The notes under the pieces were generated by a model. That model did no database searches and was not told where the DNA came from. It was given only the letters and a program-made list of their open reading frames with translations. Made by a program: the position numbers and the translations under genes. 64,000 bases of DNA from the NCBI GenBank assembly GCA_905182485.1, contig CAJJBO010000004.1:21016-85015 (forward strand), read 5' to 3'. This stretch comes from an uncultured Luminiphilus sp. (GTDB lineage: Bacteria > Pseudomonadota > Gammaproteobacteria > Pseudomonadales > Halieaceae). Positions within the stretch are counted from its first letter, which is position 1. The number at the start of each line of letters is the position of its first letter. This document shows positions 1 through 9,998 of this stretch, one piece after another.

Positions 1-1322
1 AAAGAGGCGTCACCCCAATCGCCCGGCGGTACCGTGCGATCCCGTGACCCTGTAATAGACATCACGGGCATTCCCCCCATCGCGGTGGGTGGTGACAAGT
101 AGCCGCGGTGGGGCAAGCCAATGAGCGATGCCATCGCGGCAAAAATACCTAGACTGCTTTCCTCACGCGCCAAATCCCAAACAAACATGCCGCCATTGGA
201 TCCCCCCAGCGCATAGATACGATCTGTATCAACACAGTAATGCTGCTGAATGTCGGCGACTAAATCCGCTGTAAACTGGAAGTCGTCAGTGGTGCACTGG
301 GTCCAAGAACAGCCATTTTCAGCGGTGCCTTGGCAAGAGGGATAACCGTAATCCGCCGTGACCGTATCGTCACAAATGGCGCTAGAGTCATTGGGCACCA
401 AGGCATTCAAGCCATCTCCGTCAAGGCCCGTCGTCGACCCGCTAAATGACCAAGATGCTAGAGGGTTGCCTGGCTCTTCTTGGCCCAAACCCAGTGGGGC
501 GACCACAATGTAACCACGTTGATCACTCTCTGATCGCACCACCGCATTATCCAAGAATTCTCCCGTATCACCGCCCCAGCCGTGAAAGGCAATGATCAGT
601 GGATACTCGGTCTCGGAGAGCGTAGCCTGTCGGTGTGTGAACGCGAAACGCCCGTGCCACACCCTGAGAATTCAGCGTGTATTCTCCCGCTGTCCGGCTC
701 GGACCAGAACAACCCACTCCGGCAGTGGGCGACTCCTGTGGCGTGATCTCAGTGAGCTCAAAGCCCTGAGTCGCCGTATCAAAACTCAGCGCAACATCGA
801 AAGCCTGTCCTTCGACTCGTAATCCTTTTAATTGCAACGCAGACTTTGTCAGTGTGACATCCGATACCGCACTGATATCGACCTCATCGGGTCAGCAATG
901 AAAGACGACACAAACCGGTCTACCGTAAACTGTACTTGCCGAATCGCCACTGCTCCGTCTTTTGACAGGGCACGAGCCGTCACCTGATGCGAGCCCACGG
1001 CCAAGGCTTTGTAATTAAAGGCCATAGAGAAACCGGACTGCGACGCATTGGGAAAATCCGGATAGGCAGACCCCACATCGCCTCGACTCCCGCCCATTGG
1101 TATGTCAAAAGCGTAAACGCCGTCGATATCCAGCTCGATCTTATCGATACCAGACTCGGCAATTGCCCATCCGCGAAGGTTAGAAATGCCCGTATAGGTG
1201 CCGCCCTCTTGCGGCTCTTCCAGCGTGAGCACCATGGAATCGGCCAGCGCCGGCACAGACACTGCGCAGATAACACTCATGGCAAAACGACGCAGCCGCT
1301 GTTTTTCTTTGTCCAAATTCAT
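1..1322 (-). CDS. Secreted esterase, PHB-depolymerase/LpqC-like, with N-terminal Ig-like domain (partial, frameshifted)
   Basis: The gene runs off the left edge of the window, so the C-terminus is missing. The start at 1322 gives a signal-peptide-like N-terminus (basic, then a hydrophobic stretch ending in PALADS). Residues about 28-140 form a beta-rich domain with the pattern LEEP..GTYTGI..LRGWA..IDKIELDIDG. An alpha/beta hydrolase domain follows, with AFHGWGGDTGEF (oxyanion region) and the nucleophile elbow GGSNGGM, as in feruloyl esterases and extracellular PHB depolymerases. It probably hydrolyses an ester outside the cytoplasm; the substrate cannot be told. The reading frame breaks twice: near 880 (after FIADP, where DEVDIS continues one base away) and near 620 (before YPLIIAFHGW). 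With both repaired the protein is continuous. It is divergent to the SDR at 1391. Confidence 0.75.
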
Positions 1323-1390
1323 GCCTGTGAAGCTACTTTCTCTGTCCAATATTTGCAACAATCAAACCACTGCCCCTATTAGGAATCCTT

Positions 1391-2150
1391 ATGCAACTAA
1401 CCGGTAAAGTCGCTATCGTCACGGGCGCCGCGCGCGGGCTGGGCCGCGCTTACAGTGAGGCGCTCGCCGCTGAAGGCGCCGCCGTCGTCGCGGCTGATTT
1501 ACACGACTGCAGCGCGACGGTCACTGCTATCGAAGCAGCAGGTGGGCAAGCCCTCAGCGCTGTCGTCGACGTTGCTAATGGAGAGCAGTTGTCAAGCCAT
1601 GGCGGATCTGACCATGGCAACCTATGGGCGGATCGACATTGTGATCAACAATGCCGCACTGTATGCCGGTCTTCAAGGCGCGCGCTTTGAAAAACTCGAC
1701 GAGGCACAGTGGGATCGCGTGATGCAGGTGAATATCAAGGGGACCTGGCTAACAAGCCGCGCGGTCGTTGAGTACATGAGAGCGAGCGGCGGCGGATCGA
1801 TTATTAATATCGCCTCGTTAGCCGCGGTCTTCGGTTTGCCTTATGGGCTTGATTACGTCGCCTCTAAGGCGGCTGTCATCGGAATGACACGCGGCATGGC
1901 GCGGGAGCTGGGGGCAGATCATATTCGCGTGAACGCGGTCGCGCCGTCTGCTGTTATGACCGAAGGCACGGAGGAATTTTTTGGCGAAAAGTTTGAGAAG
2001 GCAAAAGCCGTGATCGCCGCCAATCAATTGATCCCGCGCAATCTAGAATCAGAGGATCTCACGGGTACCATCATTTACCTCGCCTCCGATGCCAGTCAGT
2101 TTGTCACGGGGCAAACCCATATGGTGGATGGCGGCTCTTGGTTTTTGTGA
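1391..2150 (+). CDS. Short-chain dehydrogenase/reductase (one frameshift)
   Basis: NAD(P)-dependent oxidoreductase of the classical SDR family, about 253 residues once the frame is repaired. The cofactor motif TGAARGLG lies at residues 11-18, NNAA replaces the usual NNAG, the catalytic Ser sits in NIASLAAV, and YVASK carries the Tyr/Lys pair. The C-terminus MVDGGSWFL is typical. The frame changes near 1595: DVANGEQLS continues as [20 protein letters not shown] one frame over. The start ATG at 1391 is preceded by AGGAAT. The substrate is unknown. It is divergent from the secreted esterase on the left, sharing an intergenic gap of about 70 bases. Confidence 0.85.
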
Positions 2151-2256
2151 CAGCACTCAGCGGGACCCCTCTCGCCACTGCCTGATCGGTGTCGTTATAG
2201 GGACCACTGAGTTCATCAGCGGCAACCCCTGCACCTCGGAATCCCTCAGTGAACTC

Positions 2257-2308
2257 CCGTCTCGTAATACCGTCTCGTAATACCGATTCGCATTACCGAT
2301 TCGTGTCA
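2257..2308. repeat. Short tandem repeat, 13-bp period, four units
   Basis: Two exact copies of CCGTCTCGTAATA lie at 2257-2269 and 2270-2282, followed by the degenerate units CCGATTCGCATTA and CCGATTCGTGTCA in the same 13-base phase. The array lies between the convergent SDR and the zinc-ribbon gene. No coding role is seen. Confidence 0.8.
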
Positions 2309-2329
2309 CCGATCTTTTATTATGCACCA

Positions 2330-2794
2330 CTACTCTGACGCCGCTGGCGACGGCTCCACTGTCGCCGTGTCCGTATTGAAATCGAAGGGCAGTTGATCGG
2401 TATTGGCCTTCGCTGGCCGCGTCTTCACTTTGGCCGGCTTATCGGGTAGCCACGAATAGCGCACACCCGGCGCCAGTGTCTGATGTTGCATCTTGCGACG
2501 CAATTCCGCGGGGGAAAAAGGCGTTGCGCGAGACCATTCGATGGGACCTATCCCGGACATCGCCGCATCGGGTGTTGGCGCCACATGACGGTTACGAAAC
2601 AAACGAGACCGACAAGTGGCACTGCAAGTCTTCTGATCCGGTCGGCCCAAAAAGACTTTGCCGCACCCACCGCAAGTGACTTTGATTTTTTCGGCCACCA
2701 GCCGCCGCGCATTATGAAAAGCGATCCGGCACGCCACACTGCAAAATCGTTGCTTGGCCTGTTTTCGACAGCCGTAGTGCTGGCAATGTTTCAT
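2330..2794 (-). CDS. Small Cys-rich putative zinc-binding protein
   Basis: This is a 154-residue protein with two Cys clusters in its first 70 residues: CQHYGC...FCSVAC and CGGCGKVF...KTCSATC. The spacing suggests two treble-clef or zinc-ribbon knuckles. The second half is Pro/Lys-rich and looks unstructured. The high Lys/Arg/His content near the N-terminus would fit nucleic-acid binding, which is inference. I do not recognise a named family. The gene is convergent with the SDR at 1391. The start ATG at 2794 is taken because it lies directly before the first Cys cluster. Confidence 0.65.
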   Translation of the reverse strand: MKHCQHYGCRKQAKQRFCSVACRIAFHNARRLVAEKIKVTCGGCGKVFLGRPDQKTCSATCRSRLFRNRHVAPTPDAAMSGIGPIEWSRATPFSPAELRRKMQHQTLAPGVRYSWLPDKPAKVKTRPAKANTDQLPFDFNTDTATVEPSPAASE

Positions 2795-3270
2795 TTAATT
2801 TCTAGTCAGTTAAAATAAGTGTTTCCGTAAAAATATGTTAAATCTCGTTTTTATTCAATGCTTTATATTTAATTGCAACGCTTTATTGATATTTTTATTG
2901 CCGAGCTATTACGGTTTTACATGAGGTTTGGAATACCGCCAGGCACTGAGGGGGTCACACAGCACGGTAACCGTCGGTCAAGATTTTGCAAAAGCAGGGG
3001 CATGGCCGAGCGTCTGATCACCGATTTTTCTTGTCACTATTAGTCGAGTCCAAGCGACAACCTTTACGCGCCGCCCGGTGACGTCTTGACGCAGGAGACG
3101 TGGCGAGCCAACTTCCGAGGACCTATTACCGCCGACCAACCTGAGCGAATAAAAGGTCTACAGGGGGTGCTTTGGGCTCGACAGATAGTCGGTTGTCACG
3201 CACCCTTTGCTCTAAGCTATGCGTCAGGCTGGTATCACCTAACAAACTCACCATGACAAAGGAGAGGCCT
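2795..3270. other. Intergenic region, no gene recognised
   Basis: The first 130 bases (about 2815-2930) are clearly AT-rich and probably contain the promoter of the minus-strand zinc-ribbon gene. The remainder has ordinary composition and leads to the Shine-Dalgarno sequence AAGGAGAGG at 3258-3266 of the next gene. No RNA gene, repeat or conserved ORF was seen. Confidence 0.5.
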
Positions 3271-4080
3271 ATGAACCCCTTAAACACTACAGTGACATCT
3301 CGCCTCGGTGGGATACTGCTGGCGGTGATGGCATCAGGTTACTTACTGATCGGTCCTATCAGTGTTGCCGCTGAAACGACTGGCAACCGAGCAATCAACA
3401 ACCCACCCGCTACGATTTTAGTGACAGGCGCTAACCGCGGCATCGGCTTGGCATTAGCTCGTTATTTTCATCAACACGGGTTCTCGGTCATTGCGACAGC
3501 GCGTAAGCCCAATGAGGCGCTCCAACTGAAAGCCATCGGCGTTGAAACCCTGCAGCTAGATATCACCGATCCCGCCAGTATCGCAGCCTTAAAATCCGGG
3601 TTAACCGGTCGTCCAATCGACATTCTACTCAACAACGCGGGAATCAAAGGGCACAGCGCCACCGCATTAGACGATTTGGATATTGAACAGTTAAAGACAA
3701 CATTTGATGTCAACAGTTTAGGGGCACTTCGCGTCATTCAAGCATTGATGCCTAATCTGAGGATCGGCGCACAAAAAACCGTGGTCAACATGAGTAGTCG
3801 TATGGGAAGCATCGCAGATAACACTGGGGGCGCCGTCGGCTATCGTGCCAGCAAGGGTGCCTTAAATAACTTTAATAAGTCGCTATCGATTGAATTCTCA
3901 GAGCAGGGTTTTGTCTTTGTGGTGCTGCACCCCGGCTGGGTAAGAACTGACATGACCAGCGATCGAGCAACTTATTCAACGGATGACAGTGCCAAAGCAC
4001 TTTTTGAGCTAATCACCGAGCTGTCGCAAGGCGATAACGGACGCTTTTATGATTTACATGGTGAATCGATTGCTTGGTAG
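3271..4080 (+). CDS. SDR (C-factor/CsgA-like) with N-terminal signal or membrane segment
   Basis: The start at 3271 is chosen over an upstream in-frame ATG because AAGGAGAGG lies 5-13 bases before it and the resulting N-terminus (LGGILLAVMASGYLLIGPISVAA) is a signal-peptide or anchor-like hydrophobic segment. After it comes a standard SDR: VTGANRGIG cofactor motif, LLNNAGI, NMSSRMGS with the catalytic Ser, YRASK with Tyr/Lys, and HPGWVRTDM, typical of the sniffer/C-factor group. An exported or membrane-anchored SDR is unusual because NAD(P) is cytoplasmic; the segment may be a membrane anchor. About 269 residues. Substrate unknown. Confidence 0.8.
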   Translation: MNPLNTTVTSRLGGILLAVMASGYLLIGPISVAAETTGNRAINNPPATILVTGANRGIGLALARYFHQHGFSVIATARKPNEALQLKAIGVETLQLDITDPASIAALKSGLTGRPIDILLNNAGIKGHSATALDDLDIEQLKTTFDVNSLGALRVIQALMPNLRIGAQKTVVNMSSRMGSIADNTGGAVGYRASKGALNNFNKSLSIEFSEQGFVFVVLHPGWVRTDMTSDRATYSTDDSAKALFELITELSQGDNGRFYDLHGESIAW

Positions 4081-4611
4081 CGCTCATGAATAACTCCGCG
4101 CGAGGCAAACGAGCCTCTGTGGTGGCAAGTAAGTTGGCCAGACATTTTCCGCGTGACCCAGTGTCGCCATTCACACTGACTTGACCGTCTCCAATAGGAG
4201 GCTCCGCTTCGCCACCCACAGTCTTTAACCCCCCATCCCGATATCTACTATCTGTATGCGGTACTCCTCAGATCTTTTGGTAACGCCTAGCCTGTTGTTA
4301 CGAGGCACCCGACTCCTTGACGCGATACAGTGCGGCATAAAAGACCGGAACGACGCATAACGTTAACGCAGTGGATACCAGCAAGCCGCCCATGCTGGGC
4401 ACGTCTGAGAGACCCTTTCAGTGCTGCGAGCGTGTGCGGCATCGCCATTCCAACTGCGTTAACAAACAAGGGTAGGCCTGCGTCGTCAAACAGCGCAACC
4501 CTTACCGCTGTCAGGTCCCCTTATGGCCACCATCATAAACCACCATCGTGAGATACCATCGTCAGGTACTGTCGTGAGGTACCATGACGAATCGCGGAAT
4601 GGAGCATCACT
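4081..4611. other. Intergenic region with an efflux-pump remnant and short repeats
   Basis: The stretch holds a C-terminal RND fragment on the minus strand (separate entry, 4298-4409). Around 4545-4585, loosely repeated units of the form TACCATCGTCAGGTAC / TACTGTCGTGAGGTAC lie just upstream of doxX. No intact gene is visible. Confidence 0.5.
4298..4409 (-). pseudogene. C-terminal remnant of an RND efflux transporter
   Basis: Read on the minus strand, this stretch encodes MGGLLVSTALTLCVVPVFY followed by AALYRVKESGAS and a stop. That is the last transmembrane helix and tail of RND (CusA/AcrB-type) pumps, where the pattern is GG...STLLTL.VLPVLY. No start or other RND parts precede it in the same frame; the sequence just upstream (about 4410-4490) is open but does not resemble the family convincingly. 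It is read as the end of a deleted pump gene. Confidence 0.6.
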
Positions 4612-5013
4612 ATGAACATGAAAAACGCCACAGCTCATTCAGGGCGACTACTCTTAGCGCTGTATTTCTTCCTTCCTGGCATCATGAAATTTATGGATTG
4701 GGATAGACACGTCCAACTCATGGAAACCCACGGAATGGTGTTGGCACCTTACTTGTTAGGTCTCGCTGGCGTCATACAAGTCGTCACCAGCTTAAGTCTT
4801 TTCATCAACCGACACGTTGCGATCTGTGCGCTCACACTGGCTGTGATGACACTCGTCATTAACGTGAACCTCCACGACTTCTGGAATATTTATGAAGGTG
4901 TCGACGTGAAGCACGAAACTCAGAATTTCGTCAAAAATCTGGCCATTTTTGCCGGCTTACTGGTGCTCGCAGCCAATGCAATGGGAACGCCACCTCAAGA
5001 CAATGCGCATTGA
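4612..5013 (+). CDS. DoxX family membrane protein
   Basis: A 133-residue integral membrane protein with about four hydrophobic helices. The N-terminal RLLLALYFFLPGIMKFMDW is the recognisable DoxX signature (GR.LLALLFL..G..K). DoxX-like proteins sit in the inner membrane and are linked to thiosulfate/quinone chemistry or redox homeostasis; the exact activity here is unknown. A second ATG two codons in is an equally possible start. It is followed at 263 bases by a DsbA-like gene on the same strand. Confidence 0.8.
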   Translation: MNMKNATAHSGRLLLALYFFLPGIMKFMDWDRHVQLMETHGMVLAPYLLGLAGVIQVVTSLSLFINRHVAICALTLAVMTLVINVNLHDFWNIYEGVDVKHETQNFVKNLAIFAGLLVLAANAMGTPPQDNAH

Positions 5014-5275
5014 GCCAGCGCGCTGTGTCACAGTGAGGTGCAGGCGGTTAACCTGCAGGCCGAAGCAACAAACGGAGCGAGGACTAATAGCTTGGCGAAC
5101 ACTTTTTGGGTGGACACATTGGGCATACCTCAGGCTCACCGCCCGCAAAGATCGGTGAGCCACTGCGGTCAGCGCGATTGGACTCAAAGGGCACTCGGCG
5201 TCCTGAACGTTAACCACTGTTTACCCGATATAGGTGCTCCCTCATGAGTGATCCGACAGAGGAGCATGAAACACC

Positions 5276-5899
5276 ATGCAGTTAGACTTTTTTTATGATT
5301 TGTCGTCCCCCTGGACGTACCTTGCTTTTAATAATATTCAACCCATTATCAAAGAGACGGGCGCCGCTGTTCGCTGGCGGCCCTTTCTTGTAGGCGGCGT
5401 CTTTAATGCTGTGAATCCGGGGGTTTATGAGGCACGCGCGGTACCCACGGATCCGAAGGTCATTCATAACTTTCGATGGTTACACGAATGGGCGCGACTG
5501 GCAGATCTACCACTGGTATTTCCGACCGAACACCATCCTGTGAAATCCGTTCTAGCCATGCGCGTTTGTTGTGCACTGGAGCCGCAACAGCAGGCGTTGC
5601 AACTGTTTTCCGCGGCCGCCTTTGACGCGTATTTTGCTGAAGGCAACAATATCGACGACCCCGCAGTGTTGGGGCGGGTTGCGGACCGCTGCGGTCTAGA
5701 TGGCCACAGCCTCATTGAGCAGGCTTCTCAACAATCGATCAAGGATCAACTGCGCGCCAATACCGAGGCTGCGATTGCACTTGGCGCCTACGGATCACCC
5801 TCTGTGTTTGTCGCTGACAAGCTTTATTTCGGCAACGACCAGTTACCCCTTATCAGGGGAGTCTTATTACGTGGACAAAGTAACGAATCCTCGCTGTAG
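5276..5899 (+). CDS. DsbA-family 2-hydroxychromene-2-carboxylate isomerase-like protein
   Basis: A 207-residue thioredoxin-fold protein of the HCCA isomerase/kappa-GST group. The N-terminal FFYDLSSPWTYLA replaces the CxxC of true DsbA with SSPW, as in HCCA isomerases. GAYGSPSVFVADKLYFGNDQLPL near the C-terminus is the conserved cis-Pro and substrate loop. HCCA isomerases use glutathione in naphthalene-type catabolism, but many homologues in marine bacteria have unknown substrates. The Shine-Dalgarno GAGGAG lies about 12 bases before the ATG. It is followed on the same strand by an acyl-CoA synthetase. Confidence 0.85.
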   Translation: MQLDFFYDLSSPWTYLAFNNIQPIIKETGAAVRWRPFLVGGVFNAVNPGVYEARAVPTDPKVIHNFRWLHEWARLADLPLVFPTEHHPVKSVLAMRVCCALEPQQQALQLFSAAAFDAYFAEGNNIDDPAVLGRVADRCGLDGHSLIEQASQQSIKDQLRANTEAAIALGAYGSPSVFVADKLYFGNDQLPLIRGVLLRGQSNESSL

Positions 5900-6004
5900 A
5901 AAGCCCGGGAGCGATTTTCGGGCTGCTCTGAAGTACCTTCCCGCCAAAGATTTTTAATAGGTTACGCAGTAGACTCCCGAGCACCACCTACTGATGGGAG
6001 TCTT

Positions 6005-7477
6005 ATGCCTGCTGATTTGAAAACACCCGGTGAAATTTTGGATCGCATCAGCATCCAAAAGCCTGACGAGATTGTCATTACCACAATCATGCGCGACGGC
6101 TCTGACGACGCCATCACCCGCCAAGCACTCAAGCATCGATCTGACACCATGGGTCAAGCCTTGCGAGACGCCGATGTCAGCCCCGGCGATTTTGTCCCGA
6201 TTCATCTCCCCACGTGCACCGACTTTCTCGTTGCGACGATTGCGGTTTTCAAAGCTGGTGGCACGCCAATGCCCGTCAGTGACCGATTACCTGATAGTGA
6301 GCTGGCGCAGTTACTGGCACTGGCTGAGCCCAAGGTGATTATCAGTCGCACGCTCTCTGCACCGGTCGTGCTCAATCCGGCCGATTTTGAGGCAAACGCA
6401 TCGTGTCCATCAAACCTGCCCATTCTCATCAGCAACCCCATCAAAGCATTGGCGAGTGGTGGCTCCACAGGCAAACCCAAGCTGATCATCACCACGGGTG
6501 ATGCCCTGTTTCATGCAGACAAACCCATCATTCCCATGCTGATGCGATTTGAGCCCGACGACCTCAAGTACTCACCGGGCCCGCTATACCACAACGGGCC
6601 CTTTTGGTTTTCGGTGAACATGCTGCTCCGCGGCGGCCGCATTCTTTTAAACGAGCGTTTTAATGCGGCGCAGTGTCTGCATGACATTGAGGCTTATCGT
6701 CCCACCGTACTGAACCTTGTGCCAACTATGATGCAACGGCTGCTGCGCGAAGACCGGTGGGCAGAAGCCGACCTCTCTTCCGTCCGGGTTGCATGGCACC
6801 TCGCAGCACCTTGTCCAGCCTGGGCAAAAGAGGCCTTTATTGAAAAGCTGGGTGAAGACGTGGTCTTGGAACTCTGGGCTGCAACTGAGGGTAATGGCTT
6901 AACCATTATCGATGGTGCGCAATGGCGCTCACACCGTGGCAGTGTCGGCCGGCCCGTGGGCACTGATATCCTCATTCTAGATCAAGACCGGCACCCAATG
7001 CCCACTGGAGAGATTGGCGAAATCTATACCAGAATGGCACAAGCTGCTCCGCCCTGTGAGTATCGTGGCACCCAGAATCTCGAAGTCATACTCGATGGCT
7101 TCAGTAGTGTCGGCGATATGGGTTGGGTCGATAACGAAGGCTATCTCTACTTAGCGGATCGACGCACTGATCTCATTATTTCGGGAGGCGCCAACATCTT
7201 TCCCGCTGAGGTTGAGTCAGTGGTGACGCAGCACCCTAAGGTCAAAGATGTGGCCGTGGTCGGTTTAAAAGACGACGACCTAGGTCGTCGAGTGCACGCT
7301 ATTGTGGAGAGCTTCGACGAGGCGGACGCACCTACCATAGAAGAACTGACCAGTCTCTGTGCGGACCACTTGGTCAAATATAAAGCACCACGCTCCTTCG
7401 AATTGGTGCGGGCACTGCCTCGCAATGAAGCGGGCAAGATTCGACGTAGTCAACTCCGAGAAGAAAGAGGCGGATAA
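6005..7477 (+). CDS. AMP-dependent acyl-CoA synthetase (AMP-binding enzyme)
   Basis: Adenylate-forming ligase that would activate a carboxylic acid to its CoA thioester through an acyl-AMP. The phosphate-binding loop ASGGSTGKPK is at residues 150-159. The adenylate-binding region includes LWAATEGNG. The hinge is GDMGWVDNEGYLYLADRR around residues 377-394, and the catalytic lysine lies in NEAGKIRR near the C-terminus. At 490 residues it is of normal length. The motif set fits the bile-acid-CoA-ligase/medium-chain group rather than acetyl-CoA synthetase. The acid is not identifiable. It lies in a same-strand run with the HCCA isomerase-like gene and the luciferase-like oxidoreductase. Confidence 0.9.
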   Translation: MPADLKTPGEILDRISIQKPDEIVITTIMRDGSDDAITRQALKHRSDTMGQALRDADVSPGDFVPIHLPTCTDFLVATIAVFKAGGTPMPVSDRLPDSELAQLLALAEPKVIISRTLSAPVVLNPADFEANASCPSNLPILISNPIKALASGGSTGKPKLIITTGDALFHADKPIIPMLMRFEPDDLKYSPGPLYHNGPFWFSVNMLLRGGRILLNERFNAAQCLHDIEAYRPTVLNLVPTMMQRLLREDRWAEADLSSVRVAWHLAAPCPAWAKEAFIEKLGEDVVLELWAATEGNGLTIIDGAQWRSHRGSVGRPVGTDILILDQDRHPMPTGEIGEIYTRMAQAAPPCEYRGTQNLEVILDGFSSVGDMGWVDNEGYLYLADRRTDLIISGGANIFPAEVESVVTQHPKVKDVAVVGLKDDDLGRRVHAIVESFDEADAPTIEELTSLCADHLVKYKAPRSFELVRALPRNEAGKIRRSQLREERGG

Positions 7478-7584
7478 GCCATGTCCATCTGCCCAGCACA
7501 CCGCCATCCGATCAGCGGGCTGGGTCTTTGATACGACTTAGGCGATACTCTGAGCCCGCCTACCGAAACTAAAAAAGGCCCCTT

Positions 7585-8632
7585 ATGCAAGTGATGACGG
7601 TATTGCCACAGGAGGATCTGCGGGGCATCGAACAGTCGACGCAGGCGGCCGAGTTAGCGGGCTATGACCAAATTTCAAGCATGGAAAACCGCTATGACCC
7701 CCTGCTGCCTTTAGGCATCGCCGCCGTCGCCTCGAAAAAAATTAATATCGGCACCGCTGTTGCTATTGCCTTTCCTCGATCACCCATGGTGGTCGCCAAC
7801 AGCTGCTGGGACCTTCAAAAAGCGTCAGAGGGGCGCTTTATTTTAGGGCTGGGACCGCAAATCAAAGCACATAATCAGAGTCGCTTTTCAGTGCAATGGT
7901 CTGCACCCGTACCAAGAATGCGGGAGTACGTTGCGGCGTTACGCGCCATTTGGCGCAACTTGGCAACTGGGAGAACCGCTCGATTTTCGAGGCGAGCACT
8001 ACAAATTTACGTTGATGACTCCGAACTTTGTACCCGAGTCGACGAATCAACCCCCGGTCCCCATTACCATCGCCGCAGTCGGTCCCAATATGCTCAAGCT
8101 GGCCGGGGAAGCCTGCGACGGCGTGCATCTGCATCCTTTTTGTACCCGCGCCTATATCGAAGACGTCGTCACACCCAGAATTGAGTCAGGACTCACCGAG
8201 TCGGGCAAGTCACGCGAGCACTTCCAAGTGGCTGGCGGGGGATTCCTGGCGACTGGCGAGACGGATGAAGCAGTTGCCGAAACGGTTGAATGGGTGCGAT
8301 ACCGCATCGCCTTTTATGGCTCGACTCCTGCCTATTGGCCCGTGCTAGAACATCATGATCTGGGCGATCTCGGACGCAAACTCAACAGCATGACCAAAGC
8401 GGGTCAATGGGATCAACTCTCAGCAGAAATCGATGACGACGTGCTATCACTCTTCACTGCCATCGGTCGCTACGATGAAATCACAAACGCAGTGAGAGAA
8501 CGATTCGGCGGCGCAGTTGATATGCTCTATGCGAGCCTCTCTGCCGACAATATCCCCAACATTCCCCATGATGTGCTGCAAGACATTCAGGCGATTGAGG
8601 TGGCCTTCACCGGCTTTCAACGCAATTGGTGA
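7585..8632 (+). CDS. Luciferase-like (LLM class) oxidoreductase, TIGR03617-like, one frameshift
   Basis: A flavin- or F420-dependent TIM-barrel oxidoreductase. N-terminal half: AELAGYDQISSMENRYDPLLPL, then INIGTAVAIAFPRSPM and GRFILGLGPQIKAHNQSRF, typical of the LLM class. The second half is in another frame: GEPLDFRGEHYKFTLMTPNF, VPITIAAVGPNMLKLAGEACDG and a C-terminal helical region. The break is near 7968. The repaired protein is about 349 residues, normal for the family. TIGR03617-type proteins are common in actinobacteria and in marine gammaproteobacteria beside acyl-CoA genes; whether this one uses F420 or FMN cannot be told. It follows the acyl-CoA synthetase after about 107 bases. Confidence 0.85.
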
Positions 8633-8643
8633 AGGCCGACTGT

Positions 8644-9498
8644 CTAGTCTTCCGTTGCATCCTGTAGACGCTCTAAGCGATCTTGTTCTGCTTGCAGAGC
8701 GGCTTTAATTTCCAGCATCACGCTATCGGTATCTGCCGCAATCAGTTCTGTATCAAACACACCCGTGAGTTGTGTCTCGGGGTGAAGCGCTCCGTCTTCA
8801 TACAGCGCCCACACCTCTTCCGCATATTGACCCTCTAACAGTTCAGGCGCCGACTGACCGTAATACGCCGTAATGTTGTCGACATCGCGCGTCAGCATCG
8901 ACTTAGCGTGATTGTTGCCCGCCGCGTTGACTGCCTGCGGTAAATCAATAATCACGGGGCCGTAATCATCCACCAGCACATTGAATTCAGACAGGTCACC
9001 GTGCACTAACCCCAAGCACAGCATTTTGACCACGTAACTCATCACCGTGGCATGGTCTTCCAGCGCTTGTTCTCGGGTGAGCAAGACGTCGTTTAATCTG
9101 GGAGCAACATCACCGTCCTCAGTCGTCACTAACTCCATCAGCAGAACACCCTCAAAACAACCAAAGGGCTTAGGTACCCTAACCCCCGCCGCCTCGAGTT
9201 GATACAGCGCATTCACTTCGGCGTTGTGCCACTCTGCTTCTTGTTGTTTACGGCCGAATTTCGAGCCCTTGTCGATCGCTCGCTGTCGCCGGCTATTGCG
9301 CCCCTTGCGGCCCTCTTGATACTCCACTGCCTGCTTAAAACTACGCTTAGCGGCGTCTTTGTACACCTTGGCGCAACGGATTTCAGTGCCACATCGCACG
9401 ATATAAACGGTCGCCTCCTTGCCGCTCATCAGCTGCTGGAGCACTTCGTCGATGACGCCGTCTTCGATCAACGGCACGATGCGTTTGGGTGTTTTCAT
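8644..9498 (-). CDS. RIO1-family atypical serine kinase
   Basis: An atypical protein kinase of the RIO family. The nucleotide-binding segment is LMSGKEATVYIV with the lysine in CAKVYKD; the catalytic loop is HGDLSEFNVLV, and the metal-binding motif IIDLPQAV stands where ordinary kinases have DFG. The start at 9498 (MKTPKRIVPLI) is preferred over an ATG 33 bases upstream because homologues begin just before this segment. About 284 residues. In bacteria the role is unknown, though a link to ribosome or RNA metabolism is suspected from eukaryotic RIO1. Convergent with the LLM gene. Confidence 0.85.
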   Translation of the reverse strand: MKTPKRIVPLIEDGVIDEVLQQLMSGKEATVYIVRCGTEIRCAKVYKDAAKRSFKQAVEYQEGRKGRNSRRQRAIDKGSKFGRKQQEAEWHNAEVNALYQLEAAGVRVPKPFGCFEGVLLMELVTTEDGDVAPRLNDVLLTREQALEDHATVMSYVVKMLCLGLVHGDLSEFNVLVDDYGPVIIDLPQAVNAAGNNHAKSMLTRDVDNITAYYGQSAPELLEGQYAEEVWALYEDGALHPETQLTGVFDTELIAADTDSVMLEIKAALQAEQDRLERLQDATED

Positions 9499-9998
9499 AT
9501 TTTCATTATCTTCGCCGCAGGGCCTGAGCACACGGTAGGTTCACAACTGTCGAGGTGCCATGACCCCGTTCCAGACATAGTATGCGGCCAAGCGCTCGTG
9601 CTGCCAAATAAACGCCACCGTACCCTCTCAGTTCAACGAGCATATTGGCAACCGCGGGGGTGTGAGCGCAGTGCTGCGGCGGCTGTCGCTGCCGATGCTG
9701 CTGAACAGCCCGGGACTGCTTAGATTCAAACTCCACAGCCGCGCGCGAGTGAAACAAGAGCAAGCTAGACACCCTTTTTAACTGGCATGCGCACGATACA
9801 TGCGGGGTGTTTGCTTCGTGAGCACGCTTGGGTCCACTTCGATAAGTGAGGCGCAAGCAGCGTCGTCTGATTGACGCGATCTTTCCCCAACACACGCCTT
9901 GTACCCTATACTCCGCTCCGCACGATAACCCAGTAATGCGTCTGTGGCGATGCGATAACAGACCCCACGCGCCTGGCCACCAACAAGAGAGAATCCTA
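9499..9998. other. Intergenic region, no gene recognised
   Basis: Long open frames occur on both strands but their translations are Arg/Ser-rich and resemble no family, so they are taken as chance ORFs in GC-rich DNA. It should hold divergent promoters for the RIO kinase and the MDR dehydrogenase. The sequence AACAAGAGAGAATCCTA just before 9999 supplies a weak ribosome binding site. Confidence 0.45.
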
